In this document: positions 25,368 to 34,823 of the stretch, in pieces
Layout of the letters: every line of letters starts with the position of its first letter
Position numbering within the stretch: position 1 is the stretch's first letter
Origin: JAFGJQ01 sp964495075
Lineage (GTDB): Bacteria > Planctomycetota > Phycisphaerae > UBA1845
Direction of reading: 5' to 3'
Length of the DNA: 64,000 bases
Assembly: GCA_964495075.1 (NCBI GenBank)
Contig: CAZBUJ010000007.1
Span: 1-64,000 of the forward strand
Translations under genes and position numbers: made by a program
Notes under the pieces: model-generated
The model's input: the letters and a program-made list of their open reading frames with translations, nothing else
Databases searched by the model: none
Told to the model about the DNA's origin: nothing

Positions 25368-28300
25368 CTACCGCCGCGATGAAATGACCAGACCGGGCTC
25401 TTTGTCGTCGCCGCGCGCGCCGCCCGAAGCGGGTCGGACGTACACGCCGAATAGGGAGTAGTCCTGCAAGTCCACGTCACCGTCGGTGTCGATGTCCGCG
25501 CAGGCACACTCCGGCGGGATGGGGCCGCCCGGACCGCTCAGGCAATTCGCGAGGTACGGATAGTCGTTTAGGTTCACGCAGCCGTCCGAGGTGCAATCCC
25601 CGTAGTAAGAACACCCATCGGGCGGACCGGTGGCCTCGGCGATCCGCACGAACCACTCTTCGAGCGTTCCCGACGCGCCCGCGACATCGTCGATCACTTG
25701 AAGCGTCCATGGACCGTAGGCATCCAGCCCGGCGAAGGTGTTCAAGGGGTCCGGATAAGGGCGAAGCACGCCCGAAACCGGGCCCATGCCGTCGGTGGTC
25801 GTGGTTTCAACCGACTCGTAGGACCAGTCGTCCAGAATCAGATCCTCGTATCCCGGGTCGCCGAAACCCCACATCGGCCAGGGGACAGGATGCCCGGGCC
25901 GCTCCACCAGGACGGCCGTCACGCCCTCGTGCACCAACTGAACGGTCAGGTCACCGTTGTACGAGTGGCGAATGTCCAGCCCGACATCGACGTCCCACAC
26001 CGTGTAGTATTCGTCCACCATGAGCGTGCGGGAGACCCCGGACGGCGAGCCGTCGGGAATGGGCGCCTCGCCCGGTCCCTCGTACTGCCGCGTATCGAGG
26101 GGGATCTGGCACACGTCGGGGGTGCCATCCGGTTGACAGTCGAAACCCGCCAGCGCGTCGCACGTGTCCGGGATACGGTTGTAGTTGCAGTCGGGTACAT
26201 CCTGGCAATCGTCGGGGATGCCGTCGCCGTCGCAGTCCAACTCCAGCTCGCAGGGGTCGGGAATCCCGTTGCTGTTGCAGTCGGGCATCGACTCGCACAC
26301 GTCAGGGACCCCGCTGCCGTCGCAGTCGTCGAGTCGCTCGCACTCGTCGGGGATCCCGTTGGGCTGGCAGTCGGCGCTGCGGCCGTCCGCGATGTCCAGG
26401 GTGTCTCGAATTCCGTTATGGTTGCAGTCGGGCCAGTCCTCCAGCACGAACTCGGTGTCGAAATCGCCGGTGATGACGATCGCGAAGCCCTGGCGTCCCT
26501 CGTTGACGGCCGTCCCGCGCACGGTGACGGCGTAGGTGCCCGGCACAGGGTTGATCAGATACACCTGCTCGACGTTGTTCCGGGCGTCGGGCTCCCCGCC
26601 GGCCACGGACTGCCCGTTCTCGAACGCGTTGCCCCGGTAGAGGCCCCCCGGTCCGACAACCTCGAGGTCCAGGTTGTTCACCACGGGGTCGGAATTGAAC
26701 GCGCTGCCGGGTGGTTCCGTGAACACCAGCGTGACGCGGAACGGCACGGCGTCGCTCATCACCTGGACCAGCGGCCACTCCCACGACTCGCCCGTCTCGA
26801 TCCCGTCGGCGTTTCGCCGGTCGTACACCCACAGCCGGCGGGTGTCGCCTTCGAATTCGAGCACGTTATCGAGCAGCAAACGCCCCCACCCTTCCTGGTC
26901 GCTGGGATACTCGGGACCCTGGGGCGGTACGGCCGTCATGTCGACGGCGCCGTTGAGCAGCATCGCCTTGACCAAAGCGCCGGACGGCAGAAAGGGCTGG
27001 CGTTCGGAGCCGGCGACCGGGTAGTACCCGTCGACGAGGTATTGGCGCGCGAGCAGCGCGCCACCCGTAATCGCCGCGCACGCCATTGACGTTCCGGTGG
27101 CCTGATCGAAGTGGCAGGTCCCTTCGCCGATGGCGGCGCAGAGGGTCCCCAGCCCCGGAGCGAGGATCTCCGGTTTCCGCCGGCCGTCCAGCGTCGGACC
27201 GCGTGCCCCCCGCGCGTGTTCGTCCTGGTGCGGCGTGTCCTTCGACGCCGCGACCGCGAGGACGTTCTTGGCGTTCTCGGGCGTGCGAAGCGGGTCCTGG
27301 TTGGTGGCGGCGAACAGGACCAGACTGTCCTCCAGCTCGTAACTGAACAGATCCACCAGTCGGCACAACGTGTTGTACGCCTCGTCGCTTACGTCGTCGC
27401 CCCAGCTGTTGTTGTGCGCGCGGGCGCCGTCGTCGTGGGCGGCGAGCAGATAGTCGAACACGGCCAGCGGTTCGGATTGGATCAAGGCGAAGTCCGTGAA
27501 ACTGATTCGCGCCAACGGGGCCATGCCGTCGTACCCGTCCGGCTCCCCGATGACTTCGGCGTCACCGGCCAGCGTGCTGGCCACGTTGGTTCCGTGCATA
27601 TCGGGCACGGCGGGGCCACGGATCGCCGCGAACTTGCGATGCCACGCGCCGATCGGGGACGCGTCGGCAAACGCGCAGTGGTCGAGATAGGGGCCGGAAT
27701 CGATCAGGCCGGCCATTTGGTTCTGCCCCAGGATGCCCGCGTCCCACACGGGCGTCTCGGACTCCACGTTGCTCTGGACGATCCAGGCGTTCGTGTCGTT
27801 CCGTGGCACCGTTTGCGGGGCCAATTCGACGAGCTGGACGCATTTGGCCTCCGCGACATCCTGGATGCCATCGAGCGGCACTTTGACCGCGATGTACCAC
27901 TGATCCCTGATGTGCCGGGCCGTGATTTCTGAGCCTCCGCTCTCCAGCAGAACGGTGATCGCCTCCGCGGCGTGCTTACCGTGGAACAGCGTGACGACCA
28001 GGCGCACGGGCAAAAGGGCGTCCTCCTCGCCATCGTCCGACGGATCCCGCGGAAGCAGGTCCGCCACTTCCGGGGCGATCTTCCAGTCGGGCGGGATGGC
28101 CCCCAGCCAGTTGACGAAGGGCAGGGCCGCCAGAACCGGTCCGGCTCCGGACGGAACGGCTACCACGTACGCGTAGCTCGGAATGTAGTCGCCGAACGAG
28201 AGGCCGATCGACTCGAGTGACGCGCGCCATGCGGGCGTCACGGGGCCGCGCAGCTGGATCACGTAATGGGCATCCGGATCCAGATCGATTGACGGATCAT

Positions 28301-28517
28301 TCAACAGGTTGGTGGCGGCCGACGTCTGTATCTCGCCGACGCGCAGCGCCAGGGGCAGTCGCACCGTGTCGGCCCCGGCCCCGGGCCCGCCCACCGCCGC
28401 GGTTGCCACGGCCAGCACCAGTGCCATCCCAGTACGGCACCTCGTAGCTCCCCCATGATTCCGAAACTCGTCGCGTCGTTTCACCGCCGGTTGATCCCTA
28501 TTTTGCCAGGCACCCAT
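25368..28517 (-). CDS. Secreted S8 subtilisin-like protease with calcium repeats, P-domain and dockerin
   Basis: A protein of up to 1049 residues. The hydrophobic core of a signal peptide lies at residues 31-50; the start may instead be the ATG at 28427 or a GTG between, since no start has an ideal ribosome site. An inhibitor-like prodomain precedes an S8 domain (about 265-540) with Asp273 (LIDSG), His308 (DMHGTNVAS) and Ser477 (GTSMACA). Then a beta domain, a run of TSP3-type calcium repeats (about 696-800; units of the type DCDGDGIPDDC), a proprotein-convertase P-domain (812-960, with YNGDLTVQL and GPWTLQVIDD), and a C-terminal dockerin pair (DCTSDGCVNLNDYPYLANC, DIDTDGDVDLQDYSLFG). The catalytic triad is complete. 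It is likely exported and calcium-stabilised; the substrate is unknown. Confidence 0.9.
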   Translation of the reverse strand: MGAWQNRDQPAVKRRDEFRNHGGATRCRTGMALVLAVATAAVGGPGAGADTVRLPLALRVGEIQTSAATNLLNDPSIDLDPDAHYVIQLRGPVTPAWRASLESIGLSFGDYIPSYAYVVAVPSGAGPVLAALPFVNWLGAIPPDWKIAPEVADLLPRDPSDDGEEDALLPVRLVVTLFHGKHAAEAITVLLESGGSEITARHIRDQWYIAVKVPLDGIQDVAEAKCVQLVELAPQTVPRNDTNAWIVQSNVESETPVWDAGILGQNQMAGLIDSGPYLDHCAFADASPIGAWHRKFAAIRGPAVPDMHGTNVASTLAGDAEVIGEPDGYDGMAPLARISFTDFALIQSEPLAVFDYLLAAHDDGARAHNNSWGDDVSDEAYNTLCRLVDLFSYELEDSLVLFAATNQDPLRTPENAKNVLAVAASKDTPHQDEHARGARGPTLDGRRKPEILAPGLGTLCAAIGEGTCHFDQATGTSMACAAITGGALLARQYLVDGYYPVAGSERQPFLPSGALVKAMLLNGAVDMTAVPPQGPEYPSDQEGWGRLLLDNVLEFEGDTRRLWVYDRRNADGIETGESWEWPLVQVMSDAVPFRVTLVFTEPPGSAFNSDPVVNNLDLEVVGPGGLYRGNAFENGQSVAGGEPDARNNVEQVYLINPVPGTYAVTVRGTAVNEGRQGFAIVITGDFDTEFVLEDWPDCNHNGIRDTLDIADGRSADCQPNGIPDECERLDDCDGSGVPDVCESMPDCNSNGIPDPCELELDCDGDGIPDDCQDVPDCNYNRIPDTCDALAGFDCQPDGTPDVCQIPLDTRQYEGPGEAPIPDGSPSGVSRTLMVDEYYTVWDVDVGLDIRHSYNGDLTVQLVHEGVTAVLVERPGHPVPWPMWGFGDPGYEDLILDDWSYESVETTTTDGMGPVSGVLRPYPDPLNTFAGLDAYGPWTLQVIDDVAGASGTLEEWFVRIAEATGPPDGCSYYGDCTSDGCVNLNDYPYLANCLSGPGGPIPPECACADIDTDGDVDLQDYSLFGVYVRPASGGARGDDKEPGLVISSRR

Positions 28518-28791
28518 CGCCCGCCATAGCGTGGGCGCAACCCCTCATCGCTCGTACAACAACGAGTTGATCCGCCGTGGAGTAGGAATGGTCACGGGCA
28601 AAGTGCGAAAGGTCCGAGCCCATCCCCGCCCATCCCCGCCCATCCCGCTTCATCCGCGCTCATCCCAGCTCGTCCCCTTTCAGCACCCCCTCAGTCTAGC
28701 TGATTACCCCCTTCGTTTCCACCAATTGCTGCGGCGGCCAATTTCCCGCGCAGCGGCGGCGGCCGCCCTTCAGTGCAGTAACAGTTTACAT
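28518..28791. other. Intergenic region with 10-bp tandem repeat
   Basis: Between the S8 protease start and the folP stop. No gene seen; it holds the 10-bp repeat (28621-28680) and a GC-rich palindrome GGCGGCCGCC near 28757-28768. Confidence 0.5.
28621..28680. repeat. 10-bp tandem repeat
   Basis: Six units with exact 10-bp spacing, CATCCCCGCC at first and then degenerating (CATCCCGCTT, CATCCGCGCT, CATCCCAGCT). It matches one helical turn of DNA. Confidence 0.7.
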
Positions 28792-29640
28792 TCACTTGTC
28801 CGCCGGCGCGACCGCGTTGCACATTCGGACGACTTCGACGGTGGCCCGCACGTCGTGGGCGCGAATGATCCGGGCCCCGGCGAGGACGGCCGCGGCGGCG
28901 CAAGCGAGCGATCCGTGCAACCGGTCATCCGGACGATCGATCCCCAGAGTCGTCCCGATGAAGCTCTTTCGGGAGACGCCGATAAGCACCGGCAGCCCGA
29001 TTCGCACCAGTTCGCGAAGCCGTCGGAGGATCTCGAGGTTATGCGCGACCGTTTTGCCGAACCCGATGCCGGGGTCGACGACCAGTCGCTCCCGCGACAC
29101 GCCCGCCGCGACGGCCGCCTCGACCCGGTCGACGAGAAACGCGGTGACGTCCGCCACCACATCGCCGTACGCCGGGTCGCTCTGCATGGTGCGCGGTGTG
29201 CCTTGCATATGCATCAACACAACGGGGCAGCCGCGGGCGGACGCGAAGCCGATCATCTCGGGATCGGCCCGCAGTGCGGAGACATCGTTGATCCAGTCGG
29301 CGCCGCTGTCAAGGGCGGCGCGGGCGACGTCGGACGATTGCGTATCAATGGAGATGCAGGCGGACGGATGCCGGGCTCGCACGCGTCCGATAACGGGCGC
29401 GGCCCTGCGGATCTGCTCCTCGGCGGGGACGGCCCCCGCGCCGGGGCGGGTCGATTCGGCCCCCACGTCGATGATCGCGGCCCCTTCCTCGATCATCTCG
29501 GTCGCCCGCGCCGCCGCCGCGTCAACGGACAGGAAACGACCGCCGTCACTGAACGAGTCCGCGGTCACGTTGAGAATGCCCATGACGACCGGTGGATCGG
29601 CGGGTGAGGGCGGGCGGCTGCGCAGGGCGTCGCCGTTCAT
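28792..29640 (-). CDS. folP: Dihydropteroate synthase
   Basis: A 282-residue TIM-barrel enzyme of folate synthesis that joins p-aminobenzoate to dihydropterin pyrophosphate. Family signatures are complete: MGILNVTADSFSDGG (residues 20-34), DVGAESTRPGA (58-68), INDVSA, VLMHMQGTPRTMQ, DPGIGFGKT and the C-terminal LIGVSRKSF and RAHDV. It follows ftsH on the same strand after 177 bp, the same gene pairing as in many other bacteria. Confidence 0.95.
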   Translation of the reverse strand: MNGDALRSRPPSPADPPVVMGILNVTADSFSDGGRFLSVDAAAARATEMIEEGAAIIDVGAESTRPGAGAVPAEEQIRRAAPVIGRVRARHPSACISIDTQSSDVARAALDSGADWINDVSALRADPEMIGFASARGCPVVLMHMQGTPRTMQSDPAYGDVVADVTAFLVDRVEAAVAAGVSRERLVVDPGIGFGKTVAHNLEILRRLRELVRIGLPVLIGVSRKSFIGTTLGIDRPDDRLHGSLACAAAAVLAGARIIRAHDVRATVEVVRMCNAVAPADK

Positions 29641-29817
29641 GGTAGCGGGACTCCTCGCCTTACGGTCGCGTGTGCCGGCCGTCGACAGACATCAGGCCGG
29701 AGCAGTCCAGTACGGGCCAAGGGTACAGCGCACCGGCATGACTCTACAATGTTCGACGGTGCCGTTCAGCGGCGGCTGGTGCGAGACGGCGTGAATCGGA
29801 ACCATTCCCCGGGCGCG

Positions 29818-31842
29818 TTAGCCCGGTTGAGGGAGGGGACCGCTTCCCAGGTCGCTCTCGGGTTCGGTGTCGGCTTTCACCGGTCGGGCCATGCCCACCG
29901 CCGGCTTCCCGTCCGCTTCCGCGTCGAGCAGGTCGCCGACGCTCGGACGGTCGAGTGATTCGCCCCGGATCAAGGCGTTGACCTCCTCGCCGGTCAACGT
30001 TTCGTGCGAGATCAGCGCCTGGGCGATGGCCTCGAGCTTCTCCCGGTTCTGCTGCACGGTGCTTTTGGCTTGCCGGTAGGCGTCGTCGAGGATTCGCTTG
30101 ATCCGGCGATCGATGACTTCGGCGGTGCTGTCGGAGTACTCCCGTCCCCCCACCATCTCGAAGAAGGTGGTGTTCGTCTCATCCTCACCGTAATAGATGA
30201 AGCCGACCTCATCATCCATGCCCCATTCCTTGACCATTCGTCGGGCGATTTCGGTGGCCTGGCGGATATCGCCGCCCGCCCCGCTGCTGACATCCCCGCA
30301 GAAAAGCTCTTCCGCGATGCGGCCGCCCAGCGCGACGCGGATATGGGCCATCAGGTAGTTGCGGGTGACCACCAACCGGTCCCGCTCGGGGAGGGAGAAG
30401 GTCGCCCCGCCCATGGGGCCGCGGGGGATGATACTGACCTTGTGCACGGGATCGGCGTCTTTTTCGAGCGCCTGGAGCAGTGCGTGTCCGGCCTCGTGAT
30501 AGGCGGTGACTTCGCGGTCCTTCTGATCGACCTGATGACTGCGACGGGCTCGACCCCAGCGCACTTTGTCCCGCGCCTCTTCCAGGTCGTCCTGCTCGAC
30601 GTAGTCCTTGTTGTGCATGGTGGCCAGCAAGGCGGACTCGTTGATGATCGCCGACAGATCGGCACCGCTGAACATCGGCGTGCCGCGGGCGAGTCGTCGC
30701 AGGTCGACGCTGGGCCCGAGCTTGATCTTGCGGGCATGGACTTTCAGGATTTCGTAGCGGCCCTGGAGGTCGGGCAGCGTGACGGTCACCTGTCGATCGA
30801 ACCGGCCGGGCCGGATCAAGGCGGGATCGAGCACGTCCACGCGGTTGGTGGCGGCGATGACGATGACCTGATCATTGGTTTCGAAGCCGTCCATCTCCAC
30901 GAGAATCGCGTTGAGCGTCTGCTCGCGCTCGTCGTGCCCGCCGCCGGTGAAGCTCGCGCCGCGGCGTCGGCCGACCGCATCGATTTCATCGAGGAAGATG
31001 ATGCACGGGGAGTTGTCCTTGGCCTGCTTGAATAAATCGCGCACGCGAGACGCTCCGACGCCGACGAACATCTCCACGAAATCGGAACCGCTGATCGAGA
31101 AAAACGGTACGTCCGCTTCCCCGGCGATGGACTTGGCCAGCAGCGTCTTGCCGCACCCCGGCGGGCCGATGAGCAGCACGCCGCGGGGAATCCGTCCCCC
31201 GAGTCGCTGGAACTTCTTCGGGTTCTTGAGGAACTCGATGATCTCGGCCACCTCTTCCTTGGCTTCGGCGATGCCGGCCACGTCGGCGAAGGTGACGTTG
31301 GTGTGCTCTTTGCTCGTGACGCGATGGCGCGACCGCCCGAAGTTGCCGAGCATCCCCGCCCCGCCGCCGGCATTCCGCAGTTGTCGGAACACAACGAACC
31401 AGAGGAACAGGAAGATCAGCAGCCACGGGAGCAGCATGACGAGCACGCTGACCAGCGGGTTAGGGGTTTCGAGGATGAGCTTGCCGCCGTGCTTGTTGAG
31501 TTCCGTCCGCAGGTGCTCGATCAGTGCGCTGTCGATGGCCTGCGGCAGGTAGGCGACTTCGAAGTCGAGATTGGCGTCGGGAGCCTGGGCATCGGTTTTG
31601 CGGCGCCGGCCGGTGATGCGGTCGTCGCGGACCTTCACGCTTTCGATCTCGCCGGCCTCGAGGTAGATGCCGAACTGGACGTAATCGATCTCCTCGGCGT
31701 TGTCGACCCCCTTGCTCAGCATCACGACCAGCATCAGGGCCAGGGCCAGGAAGAGCATCCAACTCATGAGACCGCGCGGCGGCATCTTGAGATTGGGCGG
31801 GGTGCCTTTTTTGTCCGGTCCCTGACCGTCACTGTTGGGCAT
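29818..31842 (-). CDS. ftsH: ATP-dependent zinc metalloprotease FtsH
   Basis: A 674-residue membrane AAA+ protease that degrades membrane and regulatory proteins. Two transmembrane helices (about 25-43 and 130-153) flank a periplasmic domain. The AAA module has Walker A GPPGCGKT (226-233), Walker B IIFLDE (281-286) and the second region of homology with RPGRFDR. The zinc-binding HEAGH lies at 449-453. I chose the ATG at 31842 (GGAGC 9 bases upstream); an earlier in-frame ATG at 31962 would add a 40-residue extension without features. The C-terminal tail is short and acidic, ending in a Pro-Gly-rich stretch. Confidence 0.97.
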   Translation of the reverse strand: MPNSDGQGPDKKGTPPNLKMPPRGLMSWMLFLALALMLVVMLSKGVDNAEEIDYVQFGIYLEAGEIESVKVRDDRITGRRRKTDAQAPDANLDFEVAYLPQAIDSALIEHLRTELNKHGGKLILETPNPLVSVLVMLLPWLLIFLFLWFVVFRQLRNAGGGAGMLGNFGRSRHRVTSKEHTNVTFADVAGIAEAKEEVAEIIEFLKNPKKFQRLGGRIPRGVLLIGPPGCGKTLLAKSIAGEADVPFFSISGSDFVEMFVGVGASRVRDLFKQAKDNSPCIIFLDEIDAVGRRRGASFTGGGHDEREQTLNAILVEMDGFETNDQVIVIAATNRVDVLDPALIRPGRFDRQVTVTLPDLQGRYEILKVHARKIKLGPSVDLRRLARGTPMFSGADLSAIINESALLATMHNKDYVEQDDLEEARDKVRWGRARRSHQVDQKDREVTAYHEAGHALLQALEKDADPVHKVSIIPRGPMGGATFSLPERDRLVVTRNYLMAHIRVALGGRIAEELFCGDVSSGAGGDIRQATEIARRMVKEWGMDDEVGFIYYGEDETNTTFFEMVGGREYSDSTAEVIDRRIKRILDDAYRQAKSTVQQNREKLEAIAQALISHETLTGEEVNALIRGESLDRPSVGDLLDAEADGKPAVGMARPVKADTEPESDLGSGPLPQPG

Positions 31843-31991
31843 TCGCGTAAGCTCCGGCTGGTACGTGCCTTGACGACCCGCGTCGATCCGGCGAGCGGCG
31901 AGCACCCCGCTCCCCCCCGGCGGCATGCCCTCGGCCGAGCCACCGACCACAAGCCGCCCCACGGGTCCACATCATCTTCATGATAGGACCG

Positions 31992-32543
31992 TCACCAGTC
32001 CGTTTCCATGGTTTCGACGATCGCCTCCGCCATCCCGTCGAGACCCCGCATCATGCCCGTCTCGAACGTCTCCCCCGCCGGCGGAACGTAGGTCACCGTG
32101 TAGCTGAAACGGGGATGTTCCGCCAGAATGCGCCCGCTGCGCTGATCTTGCCAGCGGTACCGGATGATGATGTTGGCCCCCGTCTCGCGGGGTCGGCCCG
32201 TGACGAGGTCGTAGCCCAGCCCGGACTGCTCCACTTCGAGGATTTCACCGACGATGATCGTGTCCGCTACCTTCTTGTCGGCGATTCGGTAGGGGGTATC
32301 CATCTCGATCCGCTTGACCAGCGCCTCGGTCAGTTCGAACTCCAGGTTGCGCCGGAATTCCCGTGATTCGAGCATATCGACGGCCACGGTGCGGATTCCG
32401 GCGGGAAACGGGCGCTCCGTCGAATAGCCGAACAACTCGCCCGAGCCACCGGGTTCCCAGCCTTCCCCCTCACTGCAGCCGAGCGGCGTCCCGGCCAGCA
32501 CGGCGACCAGCGCGGCGATGGCGTATCGGGCGTGGGCAGTCAT
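31992..32543 (-). CDS. lptE: LptE-like outer membrane lipoprotein
   Basis: A 183-residue lipoprotein. The signal ends in a lipobox (TPLGC), so the mature protein would be lipid-anchored. The body carries the LptE-family pattern: GYSTERPFPAGIRTVAVDML, then RRNLEFELTEALVKRIE and DTIIVGEI. LptE plugs the LptD barrel that inserts lipopolysaccharide into the outer membrane; no lptD is in the window. The start overlaps the stop of the BamD-like gene (ATGA), so the two are translationally coupled. The assignment to LptE is good but not certain, as the family is divergent in this phylum. Confidence 0.75.
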   Translation of the reverse strand: MTAHARYAIAALVAVLAGTPLGCSEGEGWEPGGSGELFGYSTERPFPAGIRTVAVDMLESREFRRNLEFELTEALVKRIEMDTPYRIADKKVADTIIVGEILEVEQSGLGYDLVTGRPRETGANIIIRYRWQDQRSGRILAEHPRFSYTVTYVPPAGETFETGMMRGLDGMAEAIVETMETDW

Positions 32544-33610
32544 GACGAACGATCCTCCCCCGGAATGGGCACATCGGGTTCCGGCGGAGGGGCCAGCGGA
32601 GGCGCCTCGGGTGCCCGTTCCGGCCCGATCCGGTTCAATCGATCCTGGGCTCGCGTCGCCGCGATCGTATCCGGCCAGTTTGCGATCGTCGACCGATAAT
32701 AGAACGCGGCGGCTCCGTTGCGGCCGGTGCGCTCGTAGTAGCGCCCGATGTCGAGTTCTTTGGCCGCCCGCTGGGCCCGGATCTGGTCCAGCACCAGCCC
32801 GATCCCCTCCTGCTCGGCGCCGCCCGGATAGGCCGCCAGGTAATCGCGGTACCGCTCCTCCGCTTCGACGAGCGGGGCGTCATCGAAATCGATACCCCCG
32901 TACCCGGCGAGGGCGGCGTCCGCGCTTCGTCGCATCGCGTACCGCACGTACCGGCTGCGGGGATGGTCCTTGACCAGCGTGGCGTACTCCATCTCGGCCA
33001 GCAGAAACTCGCTCTTGTTGAAATAGTAGTCCGCCTTGGTCTTGATCGCCTGCTCGGCGACGAGCGTCTCTGGATTGTCCATCGCGATGCCGTCGAGGAT
33101 CTCGATCGCCACGTCGTCGGCTTTGAGCAGCCGAAGTCCGAGCCATTTGCGCCGCTTGCCGGAAAGAAAGACCTCGGCGATCACGAACTGGAGTTCAACG
33201 GCCCGCGGGGCGTACACGGTACCCGAATAGCGAGCCTTGAAGTCCAGCAACTGCTCGTGCGCCTTGAAGTAGTTCTTCCGTGATATTTCGATCTCCGCCC
33301 GCAACAGGGCAACTTGCGGGTAGAGCGGATCGCCTTCGCCGTAGGCCTTGATCCACTGCTTGACGCGTTTGCCGGCATCGCGGAAACGGCCCTCGGCGAA
33401 GTCGCCTCGAGCCAGGCGAAGGTCTCCTTCGGGCGTGCCCGGCGCGGGCGGCCGCTGCTCGGTCCACTCGCCGACCGCGGGATCGAACTCCATCTTCTCG
33501 CGATGGACCGGCTTGTCCTGAGCGAACAGCGGGTCTGTCAAGACCAGCACGCCACCCAGCAGGACACCAAGCCATCTATGCCGTCGGCCAGACACGGAAC
33601 AGCGTCTCAC
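32540..33610 (-). CDS. bamD: BamD/YfiO-like TPR protein
   Basis: A 356-residue exported protein. A GTG at 33610 starts a signal peptide (MRRCSVSGRRHRWLGVLLGG and on), cleaved near LFAQ; GTG at 33595 is an alternative. There is no lipobox, unlike classical BamD. The body is all helical, with TPR-like pairs: ARGDFAEGRFRDAGKRVKQW, KNYFKAHEQLLDFKARY, FLLAEMEYATLVKDHPRSRYVRYAM and AEERYRDYLAAYPGGAEQ. That last region, with its spacing and DIGRYYERTGRNGAAAFYYRS, follows the BamD pattern. The C-terminal tail is proline-rich. Coupling to an LptE-like gene supports a role in outer-membrane assembly. Confidence 0.7.
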   Translation of the reverse strand: MRRCSVSGRRHRWLGVLLGGVLVLTDPLFAQDKPVHREKMEFDPAVGEWTEQRPPAPGTPEGDLRLARGDFAEGRFRDAGKRVKQWIKAYGEGDPLYPQVALLRAEIEISRKNYFKAHEQLLDFKARYSGTVYAPRAVELQFVIAEVFLSGKRRKWLGLRLLKADDVAIEILDGIAMDNPETLVAEQAIKTKADYYFNKSEFLLAEMEYATLVKDHPRSRYVRYAMRRSADAALAGYGGIDFDDAPLVEAEERYRDYLAAYPGGAEQEGIGLVLDQIRAQRAAKELDIGRYYERTGRNGAAAFYYRSTIANWPDTIAATRAQDRLNRIGPERAPEAPPLAPPPEPDVPIPGEDRSS

Positions 33611-33823
33611 GTATACGACTCGAGTTTCATCGGCATGATCGGCAGACCGCCACCGGCGGGCATTGTAAGCGCACCCGGCTCGCGGACGCAACTGTTTTGC
33701 ATCACGGCCATGCGCCCGGCGCCCGGGCCGCCGGCTTGCCCGTGTGACACGGGCGCGGTGCGGCAGCCGGCCCCGGCGTTCGACAGTTGAGACCGTCGCG
33801 GCGCCGTGGTAAGGTTGTGACGC

Positions 33824-34729
33824 ATGGAGCGGACGCATCAGTGGAAGCCAGGGAGTCGGGCGACAAGCGGCACGGGCAGGGCCGGCGGCCGGCGATCGAC
33901 GGGACCGTGTCGGTGGGACGGTTGGGTGGGTCCGCTGCTGGTGGCGACGCTCATCGTGCTCCCCGGTTGCTCGAACCCGCGGAAGCTGCACAAGCATCGC
34001 GCCTTCGTCACCGAGGCGGACGCGGCCGCGTACCTTCGGGAAGCCCTGGAGGCCGAAAACGCGGACGTGCGACGCGAAGCCGTGGTCCGGCTGGGGGAGA
34101 CGCGTCACGTGCGTCGCACCCCGGTGATCGATGGACTCATCCTGGTGGCGGAAACCGACACCAGCGCGTCGGTCCGCCGCGCCGCCATCTGGGCACTCGG
34201 TGAATCCGGCAGCGACCGGACGCTGCCGACCTTGCTGGGGCTGCTCGCGGACAACGAGCGCCGGGACCCGGGGGTGCGCGAACCGGAGGAGTCCGTGCGC
34301 CAGGAGGCCATGGCGGCGATCGCGGTCGCGGTGGCGGACGGGGCCGACACGTCCGCGTATCGCCACGCGCTGCAAGACAGGGCCGTCCGCCTGCTGGCGG
34401 AAGACTCGTCGCGCGACGTGCGCATCTCGTCGGCCCAACTCCTCGGATACATGCGTGATGAAGAAGCGCTGCATGCCTTGATCGCCGGGTTGGAGCAGGG
34501 GGACTTCGGCGTCGTGTATGAATGCGAGCGATCGCTCATGCGCATGACCGGTCACACGCACGACCGCGACCCGTGGGAGTGGCGCCAGTGGGTCGCCCTG
34601 ACCGAGGACCCCTTCGCCGACGCGGGGCGATTGGACGATCAGATTCAGCAAGGACAGCGGAACTGGTTCCAGCGCAACTGGGACACGACGCGCCGGGCGC
34701 TCGCCTCGTTCGGCCCGAAGAAGGACTGA
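33824..34729 (+). CDS. HEAT-repeat lipoprotein
   Basis: A 301-residue protein. The first 48 residues hold a basic segment and a hydrophobic stretch ending in a lipobox (VLPGC), so it is probably a lipoprotein with a long n-region. Four or five HEAT/PBS-type helical repeats follow (EAENADVRREAVVRLGE, TDTSASVRRAAIWALGE, EESVRQEAMAAIAVA, DSSRDVRISSAQLLGY, about residues 75-240). The C-terminus is Trp-rich. HEAT repeats bind proteins; a partner is not evident. It is divergent from the bamD-like gene, with a 7-bp palindromic hairpin at 33738-33754 in the shared upstream region. Confidence 0.75.
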   Translation: MERTHQWKPGSRATSGTGRAGGRRSTGPCRWDGWVGPLLVATLIVLPGCSNPRKLHKHRAFVTEADAAAYLREALEAENADVRREAVVRLGETRHVRRTPVIDGLILVAETDTSASVRRAAIWALGESGSDRTLPTLLGLLADNERRDPGVREPEESVRQEAMAAIAVAVADGADTSAYRHALQDRAVRLLAEDSSRDVRISSAQLLGYMRDEEALHALIAGLEQGDFGVVYECERSLMRMTGHTHDRDPWEWRQWVALTEDPFADAGRLDDQIQQGQRNWFQRNWDTTRRALASFGPKKD

Positions 34730-34823
34730 CTACCGCGGTCACCACCGGGCGCGGCGGCGCACAGGGAACGGCGCTGGGCCTCGTCGCCCCTCTGTTCCTT
34801 GCGTTTCAGCCGACAGGTGCCGT

